From contig DATIDP010000085.1 in NCBI GenBank assembly GCA_035456265.1, positions 1-11,602 of the forward strand: DNA of 11,602 nucleotides, given 5' to 3'. Position numbers and translations under genes: made by a program. Every line of letters starts with the position of its first letter. Position 1 is the first letter of the stretch. Below are positions 1 through 6,763 of this stretch, one piece after another. The notes beneath the pieces were generated by a model. It did not search any database and was not told where the DNA came from. It worked only from the letters and a program-made list of their open reading frames with translations. The stretch is from DASUPK01 sp035456265. GTDB lineage: Bacteria > Actinomycetota > Thermoleophilia > Solirubrobacterales > 70-9.

Positions 1-1
1 C

Positions 2-550
2 GGGTCGAGGACCTTCGACGATGAGTTCGTCGCTCCGGCCGAACCCTTCGCTCTCGTGGGAGGAGGACGGCGGATCGAGATCTCCTTCGGCGAGGGCTAT
101 CCGTATGCCCAGGTCTATGCGCCCGATGACGACGACGTGATCGCCTTCGGGTACCACCCCTATTTCCGCCTGCCCGGCATCGAGCGGAGTGCCTGGGCAG
201 TCGAGATCCCGGTCAGCGAGCGGGTCGTGCTCGACTCCGAGGAGCTTCCGACCGGCGCGGTGGAGAAGACCGACGCATTCGCCGGTCCGCTCGGATCGAG
301 GACCTTCGACGACGAGTTCGCGGCCCCGGGCGAACCATTCGTTCTCGCGGGAGGAGGGCGCCGGATCGAGGTCTCGTTCGTCCGCGGCTACCCGTACGCG
401 CAGATCTACGCCCCCGAGGACGACGAGGTGATCGCGTTCGAGCCGATGACGGCGCCGACGAACGCGCTGGTCAGCGGGCGGGACCTGAACCTCCTACAGC
501 CGGGGGAGAGCTACGAGGCCTCGTTCTCGGTCACGGTGATGAGCGCTTGA
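2..550 (+). CDS. Aldose 1-epimerase-like protein, 3' part, with internal duplication
   Basis: The reading frame is already open at base 2, so the start lies upstream; the GTG at 56 sits inside conserved family sequence and is not a credible start. Proteins of this family interconvert the anomers of sugars or sugar phosphates in the cytoplasm. The family motif GYHPYF, with the His that acts as general acid (codon 155-157), is followed by a stretch containing RTFDDEF and then GYPYAQIYAP. The motif FEPMTAPTNAL carries the expected general-base Glu at codon 440-442. The C-terminus (LNLLQPGESYEASFSV) is normal for the family. The part before GYHPYF is odd: instead of the usual N-terminal beta-sandwich it holds a second copy of the RTFDD-to-VIAF segment. 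That first copy lacks the catalytic Glu, because Gly and Tyr follow VIAF there. The next gene starts 14 bases after the stop, so co-transcription is likely. The fold assignment is firm; the substrate is unknown. Confidence 0.85.
   Translation, partial: GSRTFDDEFVAPAEPFALVGGGRRIEISFGEGYPYAQVYAPDDDDVIAFGYHPYFRLPGIERSAWAVEIPVSERVVLDSEELPTGAVEKTDAFAGPLGSRTFDDEFAAPGEPFVLAGGGRRIEVSFVRGYPYAQIYAPEDDEVIAFEPMTAPTNALVSGRDLNLLQPGESYEASFSVTVMSA
3..440 (+). repeat. Two diverged direct copies, 291-base period, inside the epimerase-like gene
   Basis: Bases 3-149 align without gaps to bases 294-440. The offset is exactly 291 bases (97 codons), so the frame is kept. By hand I count 25 differences over 144 aligned bases (about 83% identical) and 10 of 48 residues changed. 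Most changes are at third codon positions, as expected for two copies that evolved under protein selection rather than a recent perfect duplication. The right-hand junction falls at the codons for V-I-A-F: copy 1 continues into GYHPYF, copy 2 into EPMTAPTNAL. The left end of the first unit lies outside the window, so the true length of the repeat unit cannot be seen. Confidence 0.85.
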
Positions 551-552
551 AT

Positions 553-556
553 GGAG
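553..556 (+). promoter_or_regulatory. Ribosome binding site that decides the cyclase start
   Basis: GGAG lies 8 bases before the ATG at 565. The in-frame TTG at 547 overlaps the preceding stop codon and has no purine-rich site in front of it, so ATG 565 is the better start. Confidence 0.55.
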
Positions 557-564
557 CAACTGGC

Positions 565-1482
565 ATGGAAGTCTCGCCGGCAGAGTTCAGGGAGCTCTTC
601 CAGCGGGTCTCGAACTGGGGACGTTGGGGGCCGGATGACGAAAGAGGGGCTCTCAACTACCTCTCGCCCGAGCGGGTGGCGGCCGCGGCCGGGCTCGTCC
701 GGAGCGGCCGGACGTTCAGCCTGAGCCGGCCGCTGGACACCGAGCGCGAGCCGGACAACCCGGAGCCCGCCGAGCACAGGATGACCATGCTGGGCGGCAG
801 GGACCACCCGGTGGGCCTCGCCTTCGCCAAGGACTACATCGGTGTCGACTACCACAACGACTCCCACAGTCATCTCGACGCGCTCTGCCATGTCTCCTAC
901 GACGGCTCCCTTTACAACGGGCGTCCCGCCGACTCGGTCTCGGTCGACGGTGCGGCGGCTGAGACGGTCGAGGCCCTGAAGGATGGGCTGGTTGGTCGCG
1001 GCGTCATGCTCGATATCCCCCGGACCCGCGACGTGGGCTGGCTCGAGCCCGGCGATAGCGTCCTGCCCGGCGACCTGGAGAAGGCGGAGCGCATTCAGGA
1101 GATCCAGGTGGGGGAGGGCGACATCCTCCTAGTGCGCACGGGCCACGCCGAACGGCTGGATGAGCTGGGTCCCTGGGACACAGCGAGCTCGAAGGCGGGA
1201 CTGCACCCGAGCTGCGCGGCATTCCTGGCCGAGCGGCGGGTGGCGGCGCTGGGATCGGATGGCAACAGCGACACGGCGCCTGGCATCACCGAGGGGGTGG
1301 GCTTCCCGATTCACGTGCTCGCGCTGGTGGCGATGGGCGTGCACCTCCTCGACTACCTCCACCTCAGGGAGCTGGCCGGTGCCTGCGAGACGTGGAGCCG
1401 CTGGGAGTTCCTCTTCGTTGGAGCGCCACTTCGGATCACGGGTGGGACCGGATCGCCCCTCAATCCGCTGGCCGTCTTCTGA
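565..1482 (+). CDS. Cyclase family protein (kynurenine formamidase-like metal hydrolase)
   Basis: A 305-residue protein of the cyclase/arylformamidase superfamily (PF04199 type), whose members are metal-dependent amidases or cyclases of small molecules; the actual substrate here is unknown. The N-terminal NWGRWGPDDERGALNYL (about residues 17-33) is typical of the long subfamily. The metal-site region is HNDSHSHLDALCH (97-109), with H103, D105 and H109 matching the HxDxxxH part of the classical motif. The first His of the classical HxGTH motif is replaced by D99, while H97 and H101 are nearby. YDGSLYNGRP (112-121) and GSDGNSDTAPG (220-230) are further subfamily signatures. There is no signal peptide or membrane segment, so it is cytoplasmic. 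It follows the epimerase-like gene by 14 bases and precedes cydA by 82 bases on the same strand. Family sure; function only by class. A role in tryptophan catabolism should not be assumed, because no other kynurenine-pathway gene is present. Confidence 0.88.
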   Translation: MEVSPAEFRELFQRVSNWGRWGPDDERGALNYLSPERVAAAAGLVRSGRTFSLSRPLDTEREPDNPEPAEHRMTMLGGRDHPVGLAFAKDYIGVDYHNDSHSHLDALCHVSYDGSLYNGRPADSVSVDGAAAETVEALKDGLVGRGVMLDIPRTRDVGWLEPGDSVLPGDLEKAERIQEIQVGEGDILLVRTGHAERLDELGPWDTASSKAGLHPSCAAFLAERRVAALGSDGNSDTAPGITEGVGFPIHVLALVAMGVHLLDYLHLRELAGACETWSRWEFLFVGAPLRITGGTGSPLNPLAVF

Positions 1483-1514
1483 TGACCCGCGTGGGAATAG
1501 TCTGTTGGCGGATG

Positions 1515-1533
1515 AAGTCGCGAGATCCGACTT
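1515..1533 (+). promoter_or_regulatory. Inverted repeat upstream of cydA
   Basis: AAGTCG (1515-1520) and CGACTT (1528-1533) form a perfect 6-base inverted repeat with a 7-base centre, in the 82-base gap before cydA. It begins 50 bases before the cydA ATG. It may be an operator or a leader hairpin, and no run of T follows, so it is not a classical terminator. An overlapping alternative pairing, CGAGA (1521-1525) with TCTCG (1538-1542), is also possible. It does not match FNR-type or Rex-type sites. It could arise by chance in GC-rich DNA. Confidence 0.3.
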
Positions 1534-1564
1534 GTGGTCTCGATCCCCTCGGCGGAGCGGCCTG

Positions 1565-2959
1565 ATGTCGAGCCCGGCGCTTCTCCTCGCGGATTCCTCG
1601 TCGAACCTCCTGGCCGCGCGCAATCAGATGGGGTTCACGCTCGGCTTCCACATCGTCCTCGCGTGCTTCGGTGTGGCCTTTCCGGCGATGATGCTGATCG
1701 CCGAATGGCGCGGCAGGAAGCGCAACGATGAGGCGGCGCTGCGGCTCGCCCGGAACTGGTCGAAGGCGGTCGCGGTCCTGTTCGCGGTCGGGGCGGTCAC
1801 CGGGACCGTCCTCTCTTTCGAATTCGGCCTCCTCTGGCCGCGGTTCATGGACCGCTTCGGCGACGCCTTCGGCATCGCCTTCGCGATCGAGGGCATCTTC
1901 TTCTTCCTGGAGGCGATCTTCATCGCCATCTACATCTACGGATGGAACCGCCTCTCCCCCCGGGCGCACATGTGGGCCGCCGTGCCGATCGTGATCTCGG
2001 GTGTAGGCGGAGCCTTCTCGGTGATTGCGGCCAACGCCTGGATGAACCAGCCGCAGGGCTTCAAGCTCGACGCCAGCGGTCATGTCACGGACGTCAAGCC
2101 CCTCGACGTGCTCTTCAACAATGCGACGGGCTACGAGTTCTTCCACATGCTGCTGGCGGCCTACATGGTCACCGGGTTTATCCTGGCCTCGATCTACGCG
2201 GTCGGGATGCTGCGCGGTCGCCGCGATGCCTACCACCGGGCAGGGCTGCTCATCCCGCTGACGGTCGCCGCAATCGCGAGCCCGATCCAGCTGTTCGTCG
2301 GTGACACGGCGGCGCGCGCCATCGCCGACGACCAGCCCTCCAAGTTCGCCGGGATGGAGTGCATCTATAAGGGCGGCACCGACCAGACCGAGTGGCTGGG
2401 CGGGATCTGCACCGACGGCAAGGTGAAGGGTGGGATCGGCGTACCCGGGCTCGACTCGCTGCTCGTCGGCTTCAGCACCGGCACCAACGTCACCGGGCTG
2501 AACCAGATACCGGCCGATCAGCAGCCTCCGGCGCTGACGATGCTGCACCTGTCCTTCGACACGATGGTGGGGGTCGGGACGCTCCTGTTTCTGCTCGCGG
2601 TCTGGTTCGCGATCGCCTGGTGGCGAAAGCGCGACCTGCCCGAGACGAAGTGGTTCCTGCGGGCGGTGGCCGTCTCGGGGGTGGCCGCCGTCGTCGCCCT
2701 CGAAGCCGGCTGGATTGTCACCGAGGTGGGCCGTCAACCCTGGATCCTCTACAAGATCATGCGGACCTCCGAGGCAGTCACCCCGGCGCAGGGCATCTGG
2801 TGGGTCTTCGCCTTCACGATGCTGCTCTACATCGCCCTGTTCACGACCGCGGCTTTGATCATCCGTGCGCTCGCCCGTCGCTGGCGCGCGGAGGACTTGC
2901 GAGAGCCTCCCACCGACGTGCCCTACGCGCCGCCTCGCGAGGAGGAGGCAACCGCATGA
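1565..2959 (+). CDS. cydA: Cytochrome bd quinol oxidase subunit I
   Basis: A 464-residue integral membrane protein that oxidises quinol and carries the hemes of cytochrome bd oxidase, reducing O2 to water in the cytoplasmic membrane. The residues expected from E. coli CydA can be placed by motif: H29 (E. coli H19), E109 and E116 in the EGIFFFLE segment (E99 and E107), H194 in YEFFHMLLAAY (H186, heme b558), K260 and E265 in QPSKFAGME (quinol-site K252 and E257), M334 in FDTMVGVG (M393, heme b558), and E387 followed by GRQPW (E445, heme b595). The loop after QPSKFAGME is short, so this is the short-Q-loop type, also called cyanide-insensitive oxidase-like. ATG 1565 is chosen because GGAG lies 7 bases upstream (1554-1557) and the protein then begins just before the first helix; the frame is open far upstream but overlaps the cyclase gene there. 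The stop overlaps the cydB start (ATGA), indicating translational coupling. Confidence 0.97.
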   Translation: MSSPALLLADSSSNLLAARNQMGFTLGFHIVLACFGVAFPAMMLIAEWRGRKRNDEAALRLARNWSKAVAVLFAVGAVTGTVLSFEFGLLWPRFMDRFGDAFGIAFAIEGIFFFLEAIFIAIYIYGWNRLSPRAHMWAAVPIVISGVGGAFSVIAANAWMNQPQGFKLDASGHVTDVKPLDVLFNNATGYEFFHMLLAAYMVTGFILASIYAVGMLRGRRDAYHRAGLLIPLTVAAIASPIQLFVGDTAARAIADDQPSKFAGMECIYKGGTDQTEWLGGICTDGKVKGGIGVPGLDSLLVGFSTGTNVTGLNQIPADQQPPALTMLHLSFDTMVGVGTLLFLLAVWFAIAWWRKRDLPETKWFLRAVAVSGVAAVVALEAGWIVTEVGRQPWILYKIMRTSEAVTPAQGIWWVFAFTMLLYIALFTTAALIIRALARRWRAEDLREPPTDVPYAPPREEEATA

Positions 2960-3990
2960 GCACAGCAGACGTCTGCGCGGCGATCCTCTGGATCGGGGTG
3001 ACGCTCTATGCGATCTTCGGCGGGGCGGACTTCGGTGCCGGCGTCTGGGATCTCCTTGCCGGCGGCGGTCAGCGGGGCCAGTCCGTTCGCGGGCAGATCG
3101 ACCGCTCGATCGGCCCCGTCTGGGAGGCCAATCACGTCTGGCTGATCTTCGTCCTGGTGGTTCTCTGGACGGCCTTCCCCACTGCCTTCTCGGCGATCAT
3201 GACCACTCTCTACATCCCGCTGGCGCTCGCCGCTCTCGGGATCGTGCTGCGGGGGTCCGGCTTTGCGTTCAGGCACGCGCTGCCCGGCCCTGTGCAGGGC
3301 ACGGCGTCCCGGGTCTTCGGCGTGGCATCGGTGCTCACCCCGTTCTTCATGGGGACGGTGGTCGGCGCCGTCGCCTCCGGCAACGTCCCCGCCGCCGGCG
3401 ATGGCGACCCGACGGCAAGCTGGACGGGCTTCCTGCCGCTCGTCACCGGAGCGCTCTTTGTGGCCGTCGCCGCCTACACGGCGGCCATCTTCCTGGTCCG
3501 CGACTCGGGCGCGGCGGGGGACCAGGATCTGCGCGACTACTTCGCCCGCCGGGCGCTCATAGTCGCCGTCGTCGCCGGGGTGGCGGCCGTGCTCGGCGTG
3601 ATCGCGCTGCGCCAGGACGCCCGCTTCATCTATGACGGCCTCACCTCGTGGCCCGGCATCGCCCTGGTCGTGCTCTCCGGCATCTGCGGCCTCGCCGCGC
3701 TCGTCCTGCTGGTGGCCGACCGCAACCGGGGCCTGCGGGTGGCGGCGGTCGGCGCGGGCGTGGCGATGATTTGGGGCTACTTCGCCGCGGCGTTCCCCTA
3801 CATACTGCCCACCTCGCTGACGATCTCCGACGCGGCGGGCGCCTCCGCGACGCTGACGGAGGTGATCGTCGTCTTCGGCGTCGCCGCCGTCCTGGTCGTG
3901 CCGTCGCTGATCCTGCTCTATGTCCTCTCGCAGCGCAGCGCGCTCGAGGCCTACTCGACCTCGAGCGAGGTGACCTCCCCGCGCCAGTAG
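2956..3990 (+). CDS. cydB: Cytochrome bd quinol oxidase subunit II
   Basis: A 344-residue multi-helix membrane protein, the structural partner of CydA (PF02322 type). Signature stretches are GGADFGAGVWDLL (22-34) near the end of helix 1 and GPVWEANHVWLIF (53-65), where E57 takes the place of E. coli CydB Asp58, followed by WTAFPTAFS (71-79) and RGSGFAFR. The start ATG overlaps the cydA stop by 4 bases, and GGAGGAGG (2941-2948) sits 7 bases before it, a strong site inside the end of cydA. The length is somewhat below that of E. coli CydB. The last 40 bases overlap the 3' end of the convergent DUF6544-like gene. No cydX-like small ORF can be placed directly after it, and cydDC, needed for assembly in E. 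coli, is not in the window. Both subunits keep their key residues, so the enzyme should be functional. Confidence 0.97.
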   Translation: MSTADVCAAILWIGVTLYAIFGGADFGAGVWDLLAGGGQRGQSVRGQIDRSIGPVWEANHVWLIFVLVVLWTAFPTAFSAIMTTLYIPLALAALGIVLRGSGFAFRHALPGPVQGTASRVFGVASVLTPFFMGTVVGAVASGNVPAAGDGDPTASWTGFLPLVTGALFVAVAAYTAAIFLVRDSGAAGDQDLRDYFARRALIVAVVAGVAAVLGVIALRQDARFIYDGLTSWPGIALVVLSGICGLAALVLLVADRNRGLRVAAVGAGVAMIWGYFAAAFPYILPTSLTISDAAGASATLTEVIVVFGVAAVLVVPSLILLYVLSQRSALEAYSTSSEVTSPRQ

Positions 3991-4631
3991 GTGAAGCGGC
4001 CCTCCGGGAGCTCCCAGCTCACCTCCGCGCCGCCGGGGGCGCGCACTCCGCCAAGCTCGACGTAATCGCCGAAGCTGCCGCTGAACGGTGTCTCGATCGC
4101 GGTCTTGCCGGCAAGCCGCGGCCTCATCCCGGAGACGGTGCTGATCAGCCCGCTGTCGTCGAGCGCCAGGACGACGCTGGCGAGCCTCCCGCCGGCCTCC
4201 GTCGAGACCTCGACCGAGCCGTCCTCGAGCTGCCGCCAGGAGAGTTCCGGATTGGAGGCGATCGCGTGGGGCACCCAGGGCAGCTCGGCGAGGTAGCGGG
4301 TCGCCTCGGCGCGGTCGGTCTCGGGCCCCGAGCTGCGCGTGACGGGGATCAGGCCCCAGACCCTGGCCGCGAGTGAGCCCTCACCCTTCCGGTAGCGGTC
4401 GACGACGATGAGCCTGACCAGCCGGTTGGGACCGAAGGAGGCCCGCCACTCGAACCCGACCTCGTCCACGGCGTACTCCTGCGTCGCGGTGAATGCGAGC
4501 GGCTTCTCGCCCGGGCGGCGGATCATTTCGCCGCGCTGGGTGAGGCGGACCCGGCGCGGCGTCTCGGCCCGCGCGGGCAGGACTCGGGCCAGGTGATCGG
4601 CCAGCCGAGGCGGGGGGCGCCGCTCGCTCAC
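3951..4631 (-). CDS. DUF6544-like protein of unknown function
   Basis: A 226-residue protein starting with GTG at 4631. The pattern matches my memory of the DUF6544/DUF6920 family: an N-terminal RRVRLTQRGEM strand, LAFTATQEYAVD, FEWRASFG, then DRYRKGEGSLAARVWGLIPV, SGPETDRAEATRYLAELPWVPHA, and near the end VELGGVRAPGGAEVSWELPEG followed by YWRGEVTSLEVE. These alternating strands suggest a beta-rich fold resembling lipid- or ligand-carrying barrels, but no reaction is known. There is no signal peptide or membrane span. The ribosome site is weak: the G-rich run GGGGGCAG upstream is more than 8 bases away. The gene is divergent from the metallopeptidase, with only 44 bases between the starts, and its last 40 bases overlap the end of cydB. 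Family moderately sure; function unknown. Confidence 0.8.
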   Translation of the reverse strand: MSERRPPPRLADHLARVLPARAETPRRVRLTQRGEMIRRPGEKPLAFTATQEYAVDEVGFEWRASFGPNRLVRLIVVDRYRKGEGSLAARVWGLIPVTRSSGPETDRAEATRYLAELPWVPHAIASNPELSWRQLEDGSVEVSTEAGGRLASVVLALDDSGLISTVSGMRPRLAGKTAIETPFSGSFGDYVELGGVRAPGGAEVSWELPEGRFTYWRGEVTSLEVE

Positions 4632-4661
4632 GGGCCCAGTCTGCCCCCTGCCGGGCCGGGA

Positions 4662-4667
4662 TAGAGT
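4662..4667 (+). promoter_or_regulatory. Possible -10 element of a leaderless metallopeptidase transcript
   Basis: TAGAGT fits the actinobacterial -10 pattern TANNNT and ends 8 bases before the ATG at 4676. No good Shine-Dalgarno sequence precedes that ATG. This arrangement is the one seen in leaderless actinobacterial mRNAs, where transcription begins at or next to the start codon. It is the only A/T-containing hexamer of this kind in the 44-base divergent gap. Confidence 0.4.
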
Positions 4668-4675
4668 GGCCGCGC

Positions 4676-5578
4676 ATGAAGTGGAAGCCCGGCAAGCGCA
4701 GCGCCGATATCGAGGATCGGCGGGGCGCGGGGGGCGGGTTCGGCGCCGGCGGCGGCATGCCGATTCCGATGGGCCGCCTCGGCGGGGGCGGCATCGGCAC
4801 GATCATCGTGCTGGTCATCGTCTACCTCGTCTTCATCAAGGGCGGAGGCGGCGGTGGGTTCAACGTCCCGGATCCGACCAGCAACTTCCCCCAGGTCCCC
4901 GCGTCCGGGACGGGCAACAACTCGGTCCCGGGGAGCCCGGACGAGGAGCAGGAGTTCCAGTTCGTCGACTTCGTTCAGGGCGACGCGCAGGATTTCTGGA
5001 CGCAGCAGTTTGAGGCCGCCGGCAAGCCCTACCAGCGGGCGAAGGTCGTCGTCTTCCGCGACCAGGTGCAGTCGGGATGCGGCCTCGCGAGCTCCGCGAC
5101 GGGGCCGTTCTATTGCCCCCTCGACCGGAGGGTCTACCTGGACCTCGGCTTCTTCAACGAGCTCCAGAACCGCTTTCGCGCGCCCGGCGACTTCGCCGAG
5201 GCGTACGTCGTCGCCCACGAGATCGGCCATCACATCCAGCAGCAGCTCGGAATCGAGCAGAAGGTCCGCCAGGAGAGCCAGCAGAGCCCCGACGATGCGA
5301 ACTCCCTCTCCGTGCGTCTCGAGCTGCAGGCCGACTGCCTGGCGGGTGTCTGGGCGCGCTCGACCTACGACCGCGGCATCCTCGAGAGCGGCGACCTCCA
5401 GGAGGGCCTGACCGCCGCGGCGGCGGTGGGCGACGACCGCATTCAGCAGCAGACGCAGGGCAGGATCGACCCGGAGTCCTTCACCCACGGCACCTCGGAG
5501 CAGCGGGACCGCTGGCTCCAGACCGGCTTCGACTCCGGCAGGCTGGAGGCCTGCGACACCTTCTCGGGCGAGGTCTAG
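4676..5578 (+). CDS. Membrane-anchored neutral zinc metallopeptidase (YpfJ/KPN_02809 family)
   Basis: A 300-residue protein of the putative zinc metallopeptidase family PF04228, which is widespread but poorly characterised. A basic, glycine-rich cytoplasmic start (residues 1-39) leads into a single membrane segment, about 40-54 (IGTIIVLVIVYLVFI), then a Gly-rich linker and the catalytic domain, probably outside the membrane. The zincin motif HEIGHH is at 181-186 (ligands H181 and H185, catalytic E182); E216 in RLELQADCLAGVWA is the likely third ligand. GPFYCPLDRRVYLDLGFF (143-160) precedes the active site as in the family. Cysteines at 135, 147, 221 and 293 could form disulfides if the domain is exported. 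The ATG at 4676 begins with the typical MKWKPGKRSADIEDRRG. The stop lies 4 bases from the stop of the convergent phosphodiesterase gene. Substrate unknown; the whole active site is intact. Confidence 0.93.
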   Translation: MKWKPGKRSADIEDRRGAGGGFGAGGGMPIPMGRLGGGGIGTIIVLVIVYLVFIKGGGGGGFNVPDPTSNFPQVPASGTGNNSVPGSPDEEQEFQFVDFVQGDAQDFWTQQFEAAGKPYQRAKVVVFRDQVQSGCGLASSATGPFYCPLDRRVYLDLGFFNELQNRFRAPGDFAEAYVVAHEIGHHIQQQLGIEQKVRQESQQSPDDANSLSVRLELQADCLAGVWARSTYDRGILESGDLQEGLTAAAAVGDDRIQQQTQGRIDPESFTHGTSEQRDRWLQTGFDSGRLEACDTFSGEV

Positions 5579-5582
5579 CTCG

Positions 5583-6740
5583 CTAAGGGCGCTTCAGCTT
5601 GTTCTTGTTGCAGCGCTTCTTTCCGTCTGGCCGGGGAATATCGTTGGCGCATAGGAACGCGGCCAGCCGGCTCGGTACGGACGACATGATCCCGTCGACG
5701 CCCAAGTCATAGAGGTGCCGGTAGCTCGCGTCCGTCTCGTCCTGAGGCCCGTTGGTCCAGACGTGCACGGCGTAGCCGAGGTCGTGGGCGTGCCGCGTGT
5801 TGAGCAGCAGGTTCGGCACGTCGATACCGAGCTGGGTGGGCGGCACCTGAAAGGCCGCGACGTCCGGGTCGGGCGTTGTTCCAAATAGCGCGAAAGCCGT
5901 CGTGTCGTTTACACCGGGCGCTAGCGCCACGAAGGGAGGGTCGTCGCGCGAGTGGAACTCGTCGATCAGCTCGTCGCTGAAGGAGACGACGATGATGTCC
6001 GTGCGGCCCGAGTACTTGGGCTCGTCGAGCAGGTCCGCCAGCGCGTCGGCGACCGGGATCGAGGCCGCTGGGTCGTCGCAGTAGGTGTTGCCGCCCTGCG
6101 TCTGGCATCCGCCGCCGGTCCCCGTCGTCGTCTTGATCATCTTGATCTCGATGTTGATCGGGGTCTTGGGGAAGGCGTCGAGCACCTCGCGCAGCGTCGG
6201 GATCTTGAAGTCATCCGCGTGGTATCCGGGTGGCGGCTTGACAGCGCCGGTGCGGATGCCGCGGTAGGGATAGGCCGAGTCCGGGAGCGAGTAATCGTGG
6301 GAGTAGGTGCCCGGCCGGAACCAGTAGCCGGCGTCGAGGGCCTGTAGCTGCGCCGCGGTCAAGTCGTTCACCTCGGAGTCCGGCCGTTTCTTCTCGGTGC
6401 TCGAATCCGGCCCCGGACAGAGAGAGGCCGTGCACGCGATCCGGGTCCAAGTGTCGTCATGGATCACCATCAGCTGGCCGTCCTTGCTCAGGTTGACGTC
6501 CAGCTCGAGCGTGTCAGCGCCGCGGTCCCGGATGGCCGACTTGAAGGCGAACAGGGTGTTGGAGGGCGCCTCATCCTCGCCGCCCTGGTGCGCCATGACG
6601 AGGAAGCGCTTCTGCAGCCAGGGGTTGGGATCCGGGGCGACCGCGCCGGCGCTCTGCGGGACAGCGGCGGCCATGGCCATGCAGGTGCACGCGGTCAGTG
6701 CGGCCGCGACCAGCCTTCGGGTAGTCCCTTCCTGCATCAT
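5583..6740 (-). CDS. Secreted glycerophosphodiester phosphodiesterase family protein
   Basis: A 385-residue GDPD-family TIM-barrel protein; such enzymes hydrolyse glycerophosphodiesters to glycerol 3-phosphate and an alcohol. Residues 1-35 form a signal peptide: TTRR, a long Ala-rich hydrophobic core, then a probable cut after AGAVA before PDPNPW. Catalytic positions visible are H51 (MAHQGG), E79 and D81 (LELDV), H94 (VIHDD) and E198 (NIEIK). The usual HRG is HQG and the usual PENT is PSNT, so two normally conserved side chains are changed. Inserts containing CTASLC (103-108) and GGGCQTQGGNTYCDDP could carry disulfides, which suits an exported protein. The C-terminus VWTNGPQDETDASYRHLYDLGVDGIMSSVP is typical. 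The frame is open to 6917, but AGGAG (6746-6750) lies 5 bases before the first of two adjacent ATG codons, 8 before the second, which fixes the start at 6740 or 6737. An 84-base gap separates it from the oxidoreductase upstream. Confidence 0.93.
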   Translation of the reverse strand: MMQEGTTRRLVAAALTACTCMAMAAAVPQSAGAVAPDPNPWLQKRFLVMAHQGGEDEAPSNTLFAFKSAIRDRGADTLELDVNLSKDGQLMVIHDDTWTRIACTASLCPGPDSSTEKKRPDSEVNDLTAAQLQALDAGYWFRPGTYSHDYSLPDSAYPYRGIRTGAVKPPPGYHADDFKIPTLREVLDAFPKTPINIEIKMIKTTTGTGGGCQTQGGNTYCDDPAASIPVADALADLLDEPKYSGRTDIIVVSFSDELIDEFHSRDDPPFVALAPGVNDTTAFALFGTTPDPDVAAFQVPPTQLGIDVPNLLLNTRHAHDLGYAVHVWTNGPQDETDASYRHLYDLGVDGIMSSVPSRLAAFLCANDIPRPDGKKRCNKNKLKRP

Positions 6741-6763
6741 CGCCTCTCCTTCGTGGTCTCCCT

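Noticed and set aside
547..564. TTG start of the cyclase overlapping the previous stop
   Set aside because: It lacks a ribosome site, while ATG 565 has GGAG at 8 bases.
1160..1564. An upstream extension of the cydA frame
   Set aside because: It overlaps the cyclase gene in another frame, has shadow composition, and the strong ribosome site before ATG 1565 plus the family start point argue against it.
1460..2737. A 425-codon open frame on the minus strand
   Set aside because: It is antisense to cydA, has a strongly charged, low-complexity composition and no family motif.
3648..4376. A 242-codon plus-strand frame across the cydB end
   Set aside because: It is out of frame with cydB and antisense to the DUF6544-like gene, with low-complexity Arg/Gly/Ala composition.
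4628..5488. A 286-codon open frame on the minus strand
   Set aside because: It is antisense to the metallopeptidase gene, which carries an intact HEIGHH site; it is a shadow frame.
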